Source: Chitinivorax sp. B | GTDB lineage: Bacteria; Pseudomonadota; Gammaproteobacteria; Burkholderiales; SCOH01 | Assembly: GCF_005503445.1 (NCBI RefSeq) | Contig: NZ_SCOH01000021.1 | Location: forward strand, 30,683-94,682 | Direction: 5' to 3' | Length of the DNA: 64,000 bases | Shown: in pieces, positions 40,618 through 48,785 of the stretch | Numbering within the stretch: the stretch's first letter is position 1 | Layout: the number at the start of each line of letters is the position of its first letter | Notes under the pieces: model-generated | The model's database searches: none | What the model was told of the DNA's origin: nothing | What the model saw: only the letters and a program-made list of their open reading frames with translations | Position numbers and translations under genes: made by a program

Positions 40618-40969
40618 TGGCAGCCACTACTCGTCTACCTTCTGTGGTCAAAATATTGAAGGTGCGGCACATGGCTGCCGTATCCATCACTTCCAGCCCG
40701 ACCTGGCGGGCAGTCAGCGCCTTGTATAAACGAGGATGCGGAAAACGTAGGCGCGCACCCGTGCCCAGTAGCACGACTTCTGGGTCATGTTCGAGAATGC
40801 GCGTGAAGTGACTTTCATCCAGGCTGGCAAAGTCTGGCGTGCTCCAAGGTACAATGGTATTGGCAGTCACCAGCAGATTGCCTTCGTGCCGGTTTCTGTT
40901 GATATCGACATAGCCTTCACCATAGCCGGTGAACAAGTAGCCTTCTGTGGTGGAAAGATGCAGCTTCAT
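40604..40969 (-). CDS. Mth938-like (DUF498) domain protein
   Basis: 121-residue protein of the Mth938/NDUFAF3-like family, a compact alpha/beta fold whose human relative helps assemble respiratory complex I. Typical patterns: EGNLLVTANTIVPW, EVVLLGTGARLRFPHPRLYKAL and GLEVMDTAAMCRTFNIL. Function in bacteria is not established. Its last codons overlap the end of the convergent exported gene. Confidence 0.85.
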   Translation of the reverse strand: MKLHLSTTEGYLFTGYGEGYVDINRNRHEGNLLVTANTIVPWSTPDFASLDESHFTRILEHDPEVVLLGTGARLRFPHPRLYKALTARQVGLEVMDTAAMCRTFNILTTEGRRVVAAIIHD

Positions 40970-41149
40970 AGCGTCAGTTGATCACAAAGGTTGAATGAGT
41001 CGCCAAATCGCCATCCTGGCGTTGTCACTTGTTGAGTCTTGGGATGCACAGACTTTTCTTTGCAGTGCACCATTTAGTCAGGTAGGATTATAACCCGTTT
41101 CATCTGCAATATATTTCGTCCATTTGTGGCGAATTCGAAGGAAGATTGC
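40970..41149. other. Promoter region of the alaA operon
   Basis: Together with the leader that follows, this forms a 354-base gap between divergent genes. The left part is AT-rich and unremarkable; the operon promoter should lie near 41040-41110, but I cannot pick a single one. Confidence 0.4.
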
Positions 41150-41251
41150 GTGATTGACCATTTGTTTTCAATTGCCCGGGCTACCCGGGAAGGTATCGCG
41201 GCGCGACGTTATGTTTGCGCCACCGCGATGGCCCGTCGCGGGCGCCGATAA
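41150..41251 (+). CDS. Candidate 33-residue leader peptide upstream of alaA
   Basis: A GTG-initiated frame preceded by AAGGAAG at good spacing and ended by TAA at 41249. It encodes 33 residues with 7 Ala and 9 Arg plus 3 Ile and 2 Thr (for example ARATREGIAARR). It is much more GC-rich than nearby genes. Ala-rich content upstream of an alanine aminotransferase gene suggests a leader peptide for translation-dependent control; this is inference and the frame could be fortuitous. Confidence 0.4.
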   Translation: MIDHLFSIARATREGIAARRYVCATAMARRGRR

Positions 41252-41290
41252 TCAATCCCCCGCCCGGCCGCGCGCCCGACAAGACGCGCA
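41183..41290 (+). promoter_or_regulatory. GC-rich structured leader before alaA
   Basis: Overlapping strong stems: ATCGCGG with CCGCGAT (41194-41228, with an inner GGCGC/GCGCC alternative), and GCGCG with CGCGC (about 41270-41289). The stems lie within and just after the candidate leader peptide, where a stalled ribosome could change folding. No T-run terminator is present, so control would be at translation start or by Rho, if it exists. Confidence 0.45.
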
Positions 41291-41323
41291 ACCTGTTGAA
41301 TAACAAAGTTAGAAAGTCTGGTC

Positions 41324-42550
41324 ATGCAACCCATTCTCAAGTCCAATAAATTGCTCAACGTCTGTTATGACATCCGTGGCCCCGTTCTGGAACGGGCCAA
41401 ACAGATGGAAGACGAGGGGCACCGCATCATCAAACTGAACATCGGCAACCCGGCGCCATTTGGTTTCATGGCGCCTGACGAAATTCTGCAGGATGTAATC
41501 CACAATCTGCCTGATGCCTCGGGTTATTGCGATTCCAAGGGCTTGTTCTCGGCTCGCAAGGCGGTCATGCATTATACCCAGCAGAAAAAGGTAGTGGGTG
41601 TGGCCATCGACGACATCTATATCGGTAACGGAGTCTCCGAGCTGATTGTGATGTCGATGCAAGCCTTGCTCAACAACGGTGACGAAGTGTTGGTGCCTGC
41701 GCCTGACTACCCACTCTGGACTGCTGCTGTGAGCCTGGCGGGTGGTCACGCACAGCATTATGTCTGTGATGAGCAAACGGGGTGGTTGCCGGATATCAAC
41801 GATATTCGCAACAAGATCACACCCAATACCCGCGCGGTCGTGGTGATCAACCCGAATAATCCGACTGGGGCCGTGTACTCTGATGACGTATTGAAAGAGA
41901 TCCTGGCATTGGCTCGTCAGCATCAGCTGATTGTTTATGCTGATGAGATCTACGACAAAGTGTTGTACGACGGCCGTACCCACACGTCGATTGCTTCGCT
42001 GGCAGAGGATGTGCTGTGCATCACCTTTGGCGGGCTGTCGAAGAATTACCGTGCTTGCGGCTATCGTGCTGGCTGGATGATTGTCTCGGGCGAGAAAAAG
42101 CACGCCAAGGATTATATCGAAGGCCTGAATATGTTGGCCTCGATGCGGTTATGCGCCAATGTGCCGGCACAACATGCCATCCAGACCGCGCTGGGTGGTT
42201 ATCAAAGTATCGATGACCTGGTTGCCCCAGGTGGTCGGCTATGTCGTCAACGTGATCTGGCTTGGCAATTGTTGACGGATATTCCGGGTGTCAGCTGCGT
42301 CAAGCCGCAAGGGGCGTTGTACCTGTTTCCCAAACTTGATCCCAAGTTGTACCCGATTGCCGATGACCAGCAGTTCATTCTTGAGTTGTTGCTGGAGGAG
42401 AAAGTGTTGCTGGTACAGGGTACTGGCTTCAACTGGATGAATCCAGACCATTTCCGGGTGGTTTTCCTGCCTAACAGTGATGATCTGACCGATGCCATTG
42501 GCCGTATCGCTCGCTTCCTTGAGCACTATCGAAAACGGCACGCGGTGTAA
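41324..42550 (+). CDS. alaA: Alanine aminotransferase (glutamate-pyruvate), AlaA type
   Basis: PLP-dependent class I aminotransferase making alanine from pyruvate and glutamate. 408 residues, closely like E. coli AlaA (YfbQ) along the length: KLNIGNPAPFGF, GYCDSKGLFSARKA, PNNPTGAVY, YADEIYDKVLYD, the PLP-Lys in GGLSKNYRACGYRAGW, and MLASMRLCANVPAQHAIQTAL. It heads a four-gene block (alaA, GNAT, hom, thrC) with gaps of 3, 18 and 10 bases. Confidence 0.94.
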   Translation: MQPILKSNKLLNVCYDIRGPVLERAKQMEDEGHRIIKLNIGNPAPFGFMAPDEILQDVIHNLPDASGYCDSKGLFSARKAVMHYTQQKKVVGVAIDDIYIGNGVSELIVMSMQALLNNGDEVLVPAPDYPLWTAAVSLAGGHAQHYVCDEQTGWLPDINDIRNKITPNTRAVVVINPNNPTGAVYSDDVLKEILALARQHQLIVYADEIYDKVLYDGRTHTSIASLAEDVLCITFGGLSKNYRACGYRAGWMIVSGEKKHAKDYIEGLNMLASMRLCANVPAQHAIQTALGGYQSIDDLVAPGGRLCRQRDLAWQLLTDIPGVSCVKPQGALYLFPKLDPKLYPIADDQQFILELLLEEKVLLVQGTGFNWMNPDHFRVVFLPNSDDLTDAIGRIARFLEHYRKRHAV

Positions 42551-42553
42551 ATC

Positions 42554-42991
42554 ATGCATATTCTGGCGATTACGGATGGCAACAAACGGCTGGTTGAGGC
42601 AGACTGGCTCGTTCGGGCTGAATCGATACATCGCCAGTTGCGCCCACAACTGCCTGCCGACTACCTTGGTGTCATGGCAGCTGTGATGGCTGATGGCGGT
42701 GAGATGATTGTGGCCATTGAAGGCCAGACTGTCATGGGTCTGGCTGTTTTTCGCAGTTTTCGTGATACCTTCAACGGGCTGCGTTTTTACGTTGATGATC
42801 TCGTGACGGACGAGACGCAACGCTCGCAAGGCGTCGGCCACGCGCTGATCGCCTGGCTCGAAACTGAAGCCAGAAGGCGTGGAGCGACCAATCTCTCGCT
42901 GGAATCCGGTACGCAACGCACCCAGGCTCACAAGTTTTACTTTCGCGAGGGTTTTGTGATTCCCTCGTTTTCTTTTCGTAAACCTTTATAA
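42554..42991 (+). CDS. GNAT family N-acetyltransferase
   Basis: 145-residue acetyl-CoA-dependent acetyltransferase. The acetyl-CoA loop region is FYVDDLVTDETQRSQGVGHALIAWL (Q-x-x-G-x-G/A type), followed by NLSLESGTQRTQAHKFYFREGF. The acceptor substrate is unknown. It starts three bases after the alaA stop and is followed closely by hom, so it is co-transcribed with amino-acid genes. Confidence 0.87.
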   Translation: MHILAITDGNKRLVEADWLVRAESIHRQLRPQLPADYLGVMAAVMADGGEMIVAIEGQTVMGLAVFRSFRDTFNGLRFYVDDLVTDETQRSQGVGHALIAWLETEARRRGATNLSLESGTQRTQAHKFYFREGFVIPSFSFRKPL

Positions 42992-43009
42992 GCCGGACAC
43001 ACGTACACC

Positions 43010-44323
43010 ATGAAACCGATCAATGTAGGTTTGTTGGGCATTGGTACCGTAGGTGGTGGCACTGCCACCGTCCTGAAACGCAATGCCGAGGAAATCAGCC
43101 GCCGCGCTGGTCGTGCCATTCAATTGCGAATGGTGGCCGACCTGAACACCGACCGCGCACGCGAGGTCGTCGGGGCGGGCGTCGAAGTGACTAGTGACGC
43201 AAATCAAGTGGTTAACCATCCTGATATTGATATCGTTGTTGAATTGATTGGCGGTACAGGCATTGCCAAAGACATGGTGCTGAAGGCCATCGACAATGGT
43301 AAGCACGTGGTCACTGCCAACAAGAAGCTACTGGCCGAATATGGCAACGAGATTTTCGCCCGTGCCCAGGAAAAAGGCGTAACGGTTGCATTTGAAGCAG
43401 CGGTGGCTGGTGGCATTCCGATCATCAAGGCGTTGCGAGAAGGCTTGACCGCCAACCGGATTGAATGGATTGCAGGCATCATCAATGGTACTTCCAATTT
43501 CATTCTGACCGAGATGCGTGAGAAAGGTGCCGACTTTGCAGATGTGCTCAAGGAAGCACAACGGCTGGGTTACGCGGAGGCAGATCCGACATTCGACATT
43601 GAAGGCCATGATGCCGGCCATAAGCTGACATTGATGTCGGCGATTGCATTCGGCATTCCCGTGCAGTTCTCCAAGGCCTATCTGGAAGGTATCTCCAAAC
43701 TCACCAGTCAGGATATCGGTTATGCCGAGCAATTGGGTTATCGTATTAAGTTACTGGGTATAACCAAACGCAAGGCATCAGGTATTGAGTTACGTGTACA
43801 CCCGACCCTGATTCCGGAAAAGCGCCTGATCGCCAATGTGAATGGGGTGATGAACGCAGTGCTGGCCAAAGGTGATGCTGTTGGTCAGACCATGTATTAC
43901 GGCGCTGGTGCTGGTGCTGAACCCACTGCTTCAGCGGTGGTAGCGGATCTGGTCGATGTTACGCGTTTGGCAACGGCTGATCCGGAGCATCGTGTTCCGC
44001 ATCTCGCATTCCAGCCGAACAAGATGGCCGACTTGCCGATTTTACCGATTGATGAAATCGAAACCTGTTATTACCTGCGCCTGAATGCCGCGGACAAGCC
44101 CGGTGTGTTGGCCGACGTGACCCGTATTCTGGCTGACGCCGGCATCTCGATCGATGCGATGATGCAAAAAGAACCAGAAGCAGGGGAGGACCGTGCGGAT
44201 GTGATCATCCTGACTCATCTGGCGATTGAAAAACATGTCAATGCGGCGATTGCCAAGATTGAAGCATTGCCGACCATCAATGGCGCGGTGACGCGTATCC
44301 GTGTTGAAGCGCTCGACAACTGA
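43010..44323 (+). CDS. hom: Homoserine dehydrogenase
   Basis: NAD(P)-dependent reduction of aspartate semialdehyde to homoserine for Thr and Met synthesis. 437 residues: cofactor motif GLLGIGTVGGGTA, the NKKLLAEYG and GIINGTSNFIL catalytic-domain motifs, DIEGHDAGHKL with the active Lys, and a C-terminal ACT domain (from about residue 350, ADKPGVLADVTRILAD) expected to mediate threonine feedback. It is monofunctional, without aspartokinase. Confidence 0.97.
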   Translation: MKPINVGLLGIGTVGGGTATVLKRNAEEISRRAGRAIQLRMVADLNTDRAREVVGAGVEVTSDANQVVNHPDIDIVVELIGGTGIAKDMVLKAIDNGKHVVTANKKLLAEYGNEIFARAQEKGVTVAFEAAVAGGIPIIKALREGLTANRIEWIAGIINGTSNFILTEMREKGADFADVLKEAQRLGYAEADPTFDIEGHDAGHKLTLMSAIAFGIPVQFSKAYLEGISKLTSQDIGYAEQLGYRIKLLGITKRKASGIELRVHPTLIPEKRLIANVNGVMNAVLAKGDAVGQTMYYGAGAGAEPTASAVVADLVDVTRLATADPEHRVPHLAFQPNKMADLPILPIDEIETCYYLRLNAADKPGVLADVTRILADAGISIDAMMQKEPEAGEDRADVIILTHLAIEKHVNAAIAKIEALPTINGAVTRIRVEALDN

Positions 44324-44333
44324 GGAACCGGGG

Positions 44334-45740
44334 ATGCAGTACATATCAACTCGTGGTGGCATGCCACCAGCGTCGTTCAGCGATATTCTGTTGGGTGGCC
44401 TGGCGCCGGATGGTGGTTTGGTCGTGCCGGCAGTGTATCCACAGATTGACATCGAGACATTGGCTGCGTGGCGTCAACTCAGTTACCCGCAGCTGGCCTT
44501 CGAAATCATCCGCCTGTTCGCCACGGATATTCCGGAAACGGATTTGCAGGATATCATCGAGCGTACTTATACCGCACACGTATTCGGTAGTGCCGAGATT
44601 GCGCCGATCAAGACACTGACACCCAAGCTGCATATTCTTGAGCTGTCGAACGGACCAACGCTGGCATTCAAAGACATGGCCATGCAATTGCTGGGTAATC
44701 TGTTCGAATATGTGCTGGCCAAGCGGAACGAGACCATCAACATCGTCGGCGCTACTTCGGGAGATACCGGATCTGCTGCAGAATACGCGATGCGCGGCAA
44801 ACGGGGCGTGAATGTGTTCATGTTAAGCCCGTTCGGCAAGATGAGCGCATTTCAGCGTGCGCAGATGTATAGCCTGCAAGACTCGAATATCTTCAATATT
44901 GCCATCGAAGGCATGTTTGATGATGCGCAGGATATGGTGAAAGCGGTCAATAATGACGCTACATTCAAAGCGCAGTACAAAATTGGTGCCGTCAACTCCA
45001 TCAATTGGGGGCGGGTCATTGCACAGGTGGTGTATTACTTCAAAGGCTATTTTGCTGCCACGAAAAGCAATGATGAGCAAATCAGTTTCGTGGTGCCATC
45101 GGGCAACTTTGGTAATGTCTGTGCAGGTCATATTGCCCGCCAGATGGGGTTGCCGATTCAGCGGTTGGTGGTGGCTACCAATGAAAATGATGTACTGGAT
45201 GAGTTCTTCCGAACAGGTGTCTATCAGGTACGAGGTGAAGCACAGCCAACCTCGAGCCCGTCCATGGATATTTCGAAGGCTTCCAATCTCGAACGCTTTG
45301 TGTTCGACTTGGTTGGACGTGATAGTGCAAAGCTGGCTGACTTGTGGCAGCAGGTTGATCAAGCTGGCGGGTTTGATCTGTCTGCAACGGCCTTCTTCGG
45401 GCAAATGGGTAGTGCTTATGGCTTTACTTCCGGCCGTAGCAACCATGCCGACCGCTTGGCGACCATCCGGTTGGTCAAACAGCAATTTGACGTGGTAATC
45501 GATCCCCATACTGCTGATGCCATGAAAGTGGCACTGGAGCAGCGTGACAAGACAGTGGCTACCGTTGTGCTTGAAACAGCCCTGCCAATCAAATTTGAGG
45601 AAACTATCCTTGAAGCACTGGGTGAGCGCCCACCTCGCCCAGCCTTTGCTGATGCCTTGGAAAAGCTGCCGCAGCGTGTGGACGTGATGAAAGCAGATGT
45701 GGAGACGCTTAAGCAATATATCGTGTCGCACATTGGTTGA
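44334..45740 (+). CDS. thrC: Threonine synthase
   Basis: PLP enzyme converting phosphohomoserine to threonine. 468 residues; PLP-Lys in NGPTLAFKDMAMQ, phosphate-binding GATSGDTGSAAEYA, and SGNFGNVCAG. GAGGA precedes the ATG at 44334, ten bases after hom; an upstream in-frame TTG at 44301 would overlap hom. It ends the operon before a strong terminator. Confidence 0.96.
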   Translation: MQYISTRGGMPPASFSDILLGGLAPDGGLVVPAVYPQIDIETLAAWRQLSYPQLAFEIIRLFATDIPETDLQDIIERTYTAHVFGSAEIAPIKTLTPKLHILELSNGPTLAFKDMAMQLLGNLFEYVLAKRNETINIVGATSGDTGSAAEYAMRGKRGVNVFMLSPFGKMSAFQRAQMYSLQDSNIFNIAIEGMFDDAQDMVKAVNNDATFKAQYKIGAVNSINWGRVIAQVVYYFKGYFAATKSNDEQISFVVPSGNFGNVCAGHIARQMGLPIQRLVVATNENDVLDEFFRTGVYQVRGEAQPTSSPSMDISKASNLERFVFDLVGRDSAKLADLWQQVDQAGGFDLSATAFFGQMGSAYGFTSGRSNHADRLATIRLVKQQFDVVIDPHTADAMKVALEQRDKTVATVVLETALPIKFEETILEALGERPPRPAFADALEKLPQRVDVMKADVETLKQYIVSHIG

Positions 45741-45757
45741 TCTGATATCCCACCAGC

Positions 45758-45793
45758 AAAACGGCAAGCTATTGAAGCTTGCCGTTTTTGTTT
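45758..45793 (+). terminator. Terminator of the alaA-hom-thrC operon
   Basis: AACGGCAAGC, loop TATTGAA, GCTTGCCGTT and a T-rich run about 20 bases past the thrC stop. The A-rich 5' flank could also serve the opposite strand. Confidence 0.93.
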
Positions 45794-45832
45794 CAATCAT
45801 CAAAGTCTGATTTGTTTGTCTAATTGCTAACC

Positions 45833-46933
45833 TTACTTGAACATCGGGCTGATAGTCCCCAGCGCGTGCGCTCGCCCGGCGAGCCACCGTTTCAAGCGAT
45901 CCTTTTGCTGTTCTGTAATGGTACCCAGCATGACAGTTGTTACCAGCGTGGCGCTGACAACAGTCAGATAGTAGCTGAGCTGTTGACGATCACCTTCAAT
46001 GGCAACGTTGAAAAAGAACAATATCGGCAAATGGAACAAGTAGATCGAGAAGGTGTAGGTAGATGCTTTGCGGATGGCTGGGCCAATGGCTGTGAACAGT
46101 GCTGCAAAACGACTGGCAATTCGTCGAAAGCCAAGAAAGTTGGCGCCAATGATGAGCGCCAGCAGATAATCACCAACAAAATGCTTGGAAAAGTGTAGTT
46201 GGGTGTACAGCCAAGTCCCAAGGACTTGCTCGGTCAGGGTCGAGAGGTGTTTGACGACATCCATCCACTGGTAAAGCACGATCCCGACCAATGAACCAAT
46301 CCACAACAGCCAGCCTGTCGGCTCGGTAATGGCATAGCCTCGCTGGTTGCGATAAAGCACGACACCGAACAGCCAGATAGGTGCCAACAACAAGATCTTT
46401 GGTCCAATCAGCAGGCATGCCAAGCTTAACCATAACCAGCGCAATCTGGCTGGTGCAAAGCACCAGATGGAAAACAGCAGGTAGTAGGCCATCTCGTAAC
46501 ACAGCGACCAGTAGGCGGAATTGGAGAATGGCATGATCGATACCAGCCATAATTCATTGGTAAAGGTCAGGCTGGCAGCAATTCGAATCCACCAATAGTC
46601 GTGGGTGGTAATGCTGCCAGCGTAAAAGCTTGGATCGATCTGGCTGCCAGCCCAGTCGAAAAGGGGGGTGATCAGAATGGCTGGCAGGGCAACCGAATAA
46701 ATGCGGGCAAAGCGGCTGACCCAGTATTCACGCGCAGTGTTTTCTTTGGTGTCGGCCACAAACGCAATCACATAACCAGAGAGCAGAAAAAACACGATCA
46801 CGGCATTGTGGCCAAAGGATTGCGGCAGGATATTGGTGGCAATCAAGCTGCGCATATTGGCGTGTGAAAACAGCACAGCCAATGCAGCGGTCAGGCGGAG
46901 CAAATCAAGATATAAGGAAAAGTGGCGAGTCAT
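45833..46933 (-). CDS. Membrane acyltransferase 3 family protein
   Basis: 366-residue polytopic inner-membrane O-acyltransferase (OafA/NodX family), likely adding acetyl or similar groups to surface polysaccharide or lipid. About ten hydrophobic segments; N-terminal YLDLLRLTAALAVLFSHAN includes the conserved His, FFLLSGYVIAF and RFARIYSVALPA follow. Substrate not deducible. It lies 53 bases after a 2OG oxygenase gene on the same strand. Confidence 0.86.
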   Translation of the reverse strand: MTRHFSLYLDLLRLTAALAVLFSHANMRSLIATNILPQSFGHNAVIVFFLLSGYVIAFVADTKENTAREYWVSRFARIYSVALPAILITPLFDWAGSQIDPSFYAGSITTHDYWWIRIAASLTFTNELWLVSIMPFSNSAYWSLCYEMAYYLLFSIWCFAPARLRWLWLSLACLLIGPKILLLAPIWLFGVVLYRNQRGYAITEPTGWLLWIGSLVGIVLYQWMDVVKHLSTLTEQVLGTWLYTQLHFSKHFVGDYLLALIIGANFLGFRRIASRFAALFTAIGPAIRKASTYTFSIYLFHLPILFFFNVAIEGDRQQLSYYLTVVSATLVTTVMLGTITEQQKDRLKRWLAGRAHALGTISPMFK

Positions 46934-46986
46934 GCACTACCTGTGCGGGTGGGCGGGTGCCGGAAATGAGCACCCTGGTCTGCGGG

Positions 46987-47922
46987 TTAGACTTTGCGCT
47001 TGGCTTCGAAGTGCTCACTGGCCAGCGCTGTAGCATGACCGATCGCCGCGTTGACGTGACGTCGCCAGGCATTGAGCGACAACGGATTTTCTACCTTACG
47101 CGCCAGCAGCTGGCCAGGAATCTTGGTCAGGGCATACAACTTTTCCGGAACTTTGCGCTTGGCGATCATCAATCCACGGAAGTTGGTCCACCACCAATCT
47201 GACTGTTGCATGAATTCTTCCAGCCGTGGCACGCCGAAACCAGGGTGATATAGATTGAATGCGATGGTGATACGCTGTGTGTCACCACCATATATTTCTA
47301 CGGAATGCATCAGACTGGCTGGGAACAACAACATTCGGCCATTTTTCGGCATCATCAGATAATCACGACGTAGGGTATCAGTGTTTTGGTTGATGTCGAT
47401 GGCAACATGAGTCCAATCCTCGAAACGGGTACGCCCCCCACCTACTTGACCGGACTCGATATCGCCAACATTCACATAATATACGCCAGAGAAAAACGAA
47501 TAGCGGCCTAAGTGGTCGTGTGTCCGGTTGAAATGCCCTTTTTCATTCACGTTGGCCCAAGCACGAATTTTCCAGCCGCTTTCAAACGCAGGGTCACGTC
47601 GGCCGATTTGTCGAGCGACATATTCCTGTGCCAGCTTCAGCATGCGCTCAACCAACTGTTGCGTGGCTGGGTCATCCCATTCCTGTAGATTGGTGTCGGA
47701 CTGCCAGCCCCCTCTGTTGGTCTTGACGACGCCAGTTGTGGTCTCTCTGCGTTTCAGGACCGCATCTCGCAGGGCTTCGTTGAGCGTTTGACTGTCAGGC
47801 CAGTCGAAAAAGATGACTGGGGAGGGAAACAGTAATTCGAATTGGGCTGCAGCGGTATCTGCAGTGATATCGTTATTGACGATCATATTCATCAGGGTCC
47901 AACCAAACCATTGAAAAGCCAT
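46987..47922 (-). CDS. Putative 2OG-Fe(II) oxygenase (TIGR02466-like)
   Basis: 311 residues. The HDH pair in THDHLGRYSFFSGVYYV and a later LLFPASLMHSVEIYGGDTQRITIAFN supply the likely HxD...H iron triad and the Arg that binds 2-oxoglutarate. It resembles the TIGR02466 group of putative oxygenases often found near surface-polysaccharide or natural-product genes. The N-terminus is uncertain (ATGs at residues 1, 11 and 13). Forms a probable operon with the acyltransferase downstream. Confidence 0.78.
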   Translation of the reverse strand: MAFQWFGWTLMNMIVNNDITADTAAAQFELLFPSPVIFFDWPDSQTLNEALRDAVLKRRETTTGVVKTNRGGWQSDTNLQEWDDPATQQLVERMLKLAQEYVARQIGRRDPAFESGWKIRAWANVNEKGHFNRTHDHLGRYSFFSGVYYVNVGDIESGQVGGGRTRFEDWTHVAIDINQNTDTLRRDYLMMPKNGRMLLFPASLMHSVEIYGGDTQRITIAFNLYHPGFGVPRLEEFMQQSDWWWTNFRGLMIAKRKVPEKLYALTKIPGQLLARKVENPLSLNAWRRHVNAAIGHATALASEHFEAKRKV

Positions 47923-48152
47923 TTTGCTATCAGCGGTTTATGTGAAATATAATTAAAATCTTATACTTAACTGTGTTCTTGTTGCCGAAAGCATAGTAGA
48001 TTCGCTGCGCTGCCGCAATCTTTGGCATCAGTACTATTTGGCTGTCGGTTCAAAGGTGGTGGCAACTTGGGTGACGGATGTCCAGCAACTTGATCGTGTT
48101 GATTACCCTGGCATATACCGTTTACAGAAGGGCTGCAAGTGAGGTAGATGGG

Positions 48153-48785
48153 TTAGGTCAGTCTCTGCAGAATTGACGGCAGAGAATACATGTCGTCAAA
48201 CGGTGTGGCATAGGGATGGTGGTGTTGATGGGAGGCAGGCAGGAATTGTATCGCCCGCATGCCAGCTGCTTTGGCGGCTTCTACTCCCACCTTGCTGTCC
48301 TCAATGACTACGCACTTATCTGGATCATACCCCATGATTTGTGCAGCATGGAGAAATAAATCAGGTTCAGGTTTCCAGCTGTTGATTTCATAAGCGCTGA
48401 ATAATCGATTGCCAAAGTAGGATGCCAGACCAGTGACTGCCAGAGCGTATTGAATTTTGGCTAGGGGGCCACTGGAGGCAATACAAAATGGCTGCTTCAG
48501 TCTAGCGAGCATGTCAGGTACGCCAGGTATGGGTTCCAGGCGGGTCTCAAACAGCTCGACGACACGCTTGCGGTAGCGAGGCTCGAAATCAGCCGGAACA
48601 GGAAGCCCATGGGTTTCGGCGAGGTCGCTGAGTATATGCGCCAGTTTCATGCCGCGGTAATGCCGTGTCAGTGTGGCTGCATCTTGTTCCAATTCAGGTA
48701 GCAAATCTACCATGGCTTGATGGCAGAGGGTTTCGCTGTCAACCAGCGTACCATCCAGATCAAATATGACGCAATATGGCTTCAT
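48153..48785 (-). CDS. HAD superfamily phosphatase (YieH-like)
   Basis: 210-residue HAD-IA hydrolase. Motif I FDLDGTLVDSE (nucleophile and acid/base Asp), motif II SSGP, motif III KPEPDLF Lys, and motif IV IEDSKVGVEAA. It resembles E. coli YieH, described as a 6-phosphogluconate phosphatase, but substrate specificity here is not certain. The ATG at 48785 overlaps the glycosylase stop by four bases. It is last in the tsaB operon. Confidence 0.88.
   Translation of the reverse strand: MKPYCVIFDLDGTLVDSETLCHQAMVDLLPELEQDAATLTRHYRGMKLAHILSDLAETHGLPVPADFEPRYRKRVVELFETRLEPIPGVPDMLARLKQPFCIASSGPLAKIQYALAVTGLASYFGNRLFSAYEINSWKPEPDLFLHAAQIMGYDPDKCVVIEDSKVGVEAAKAAGMRAIQFLPASHQHHHPYATPFDDMYSLPSILQRLT

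Noticed and set aside
44823..45887. 354-codon minus-strand frame opposite thrC
   Set aside because: Antisense shadow of a well-supported gene; no start signal or recognisable protein pattern.
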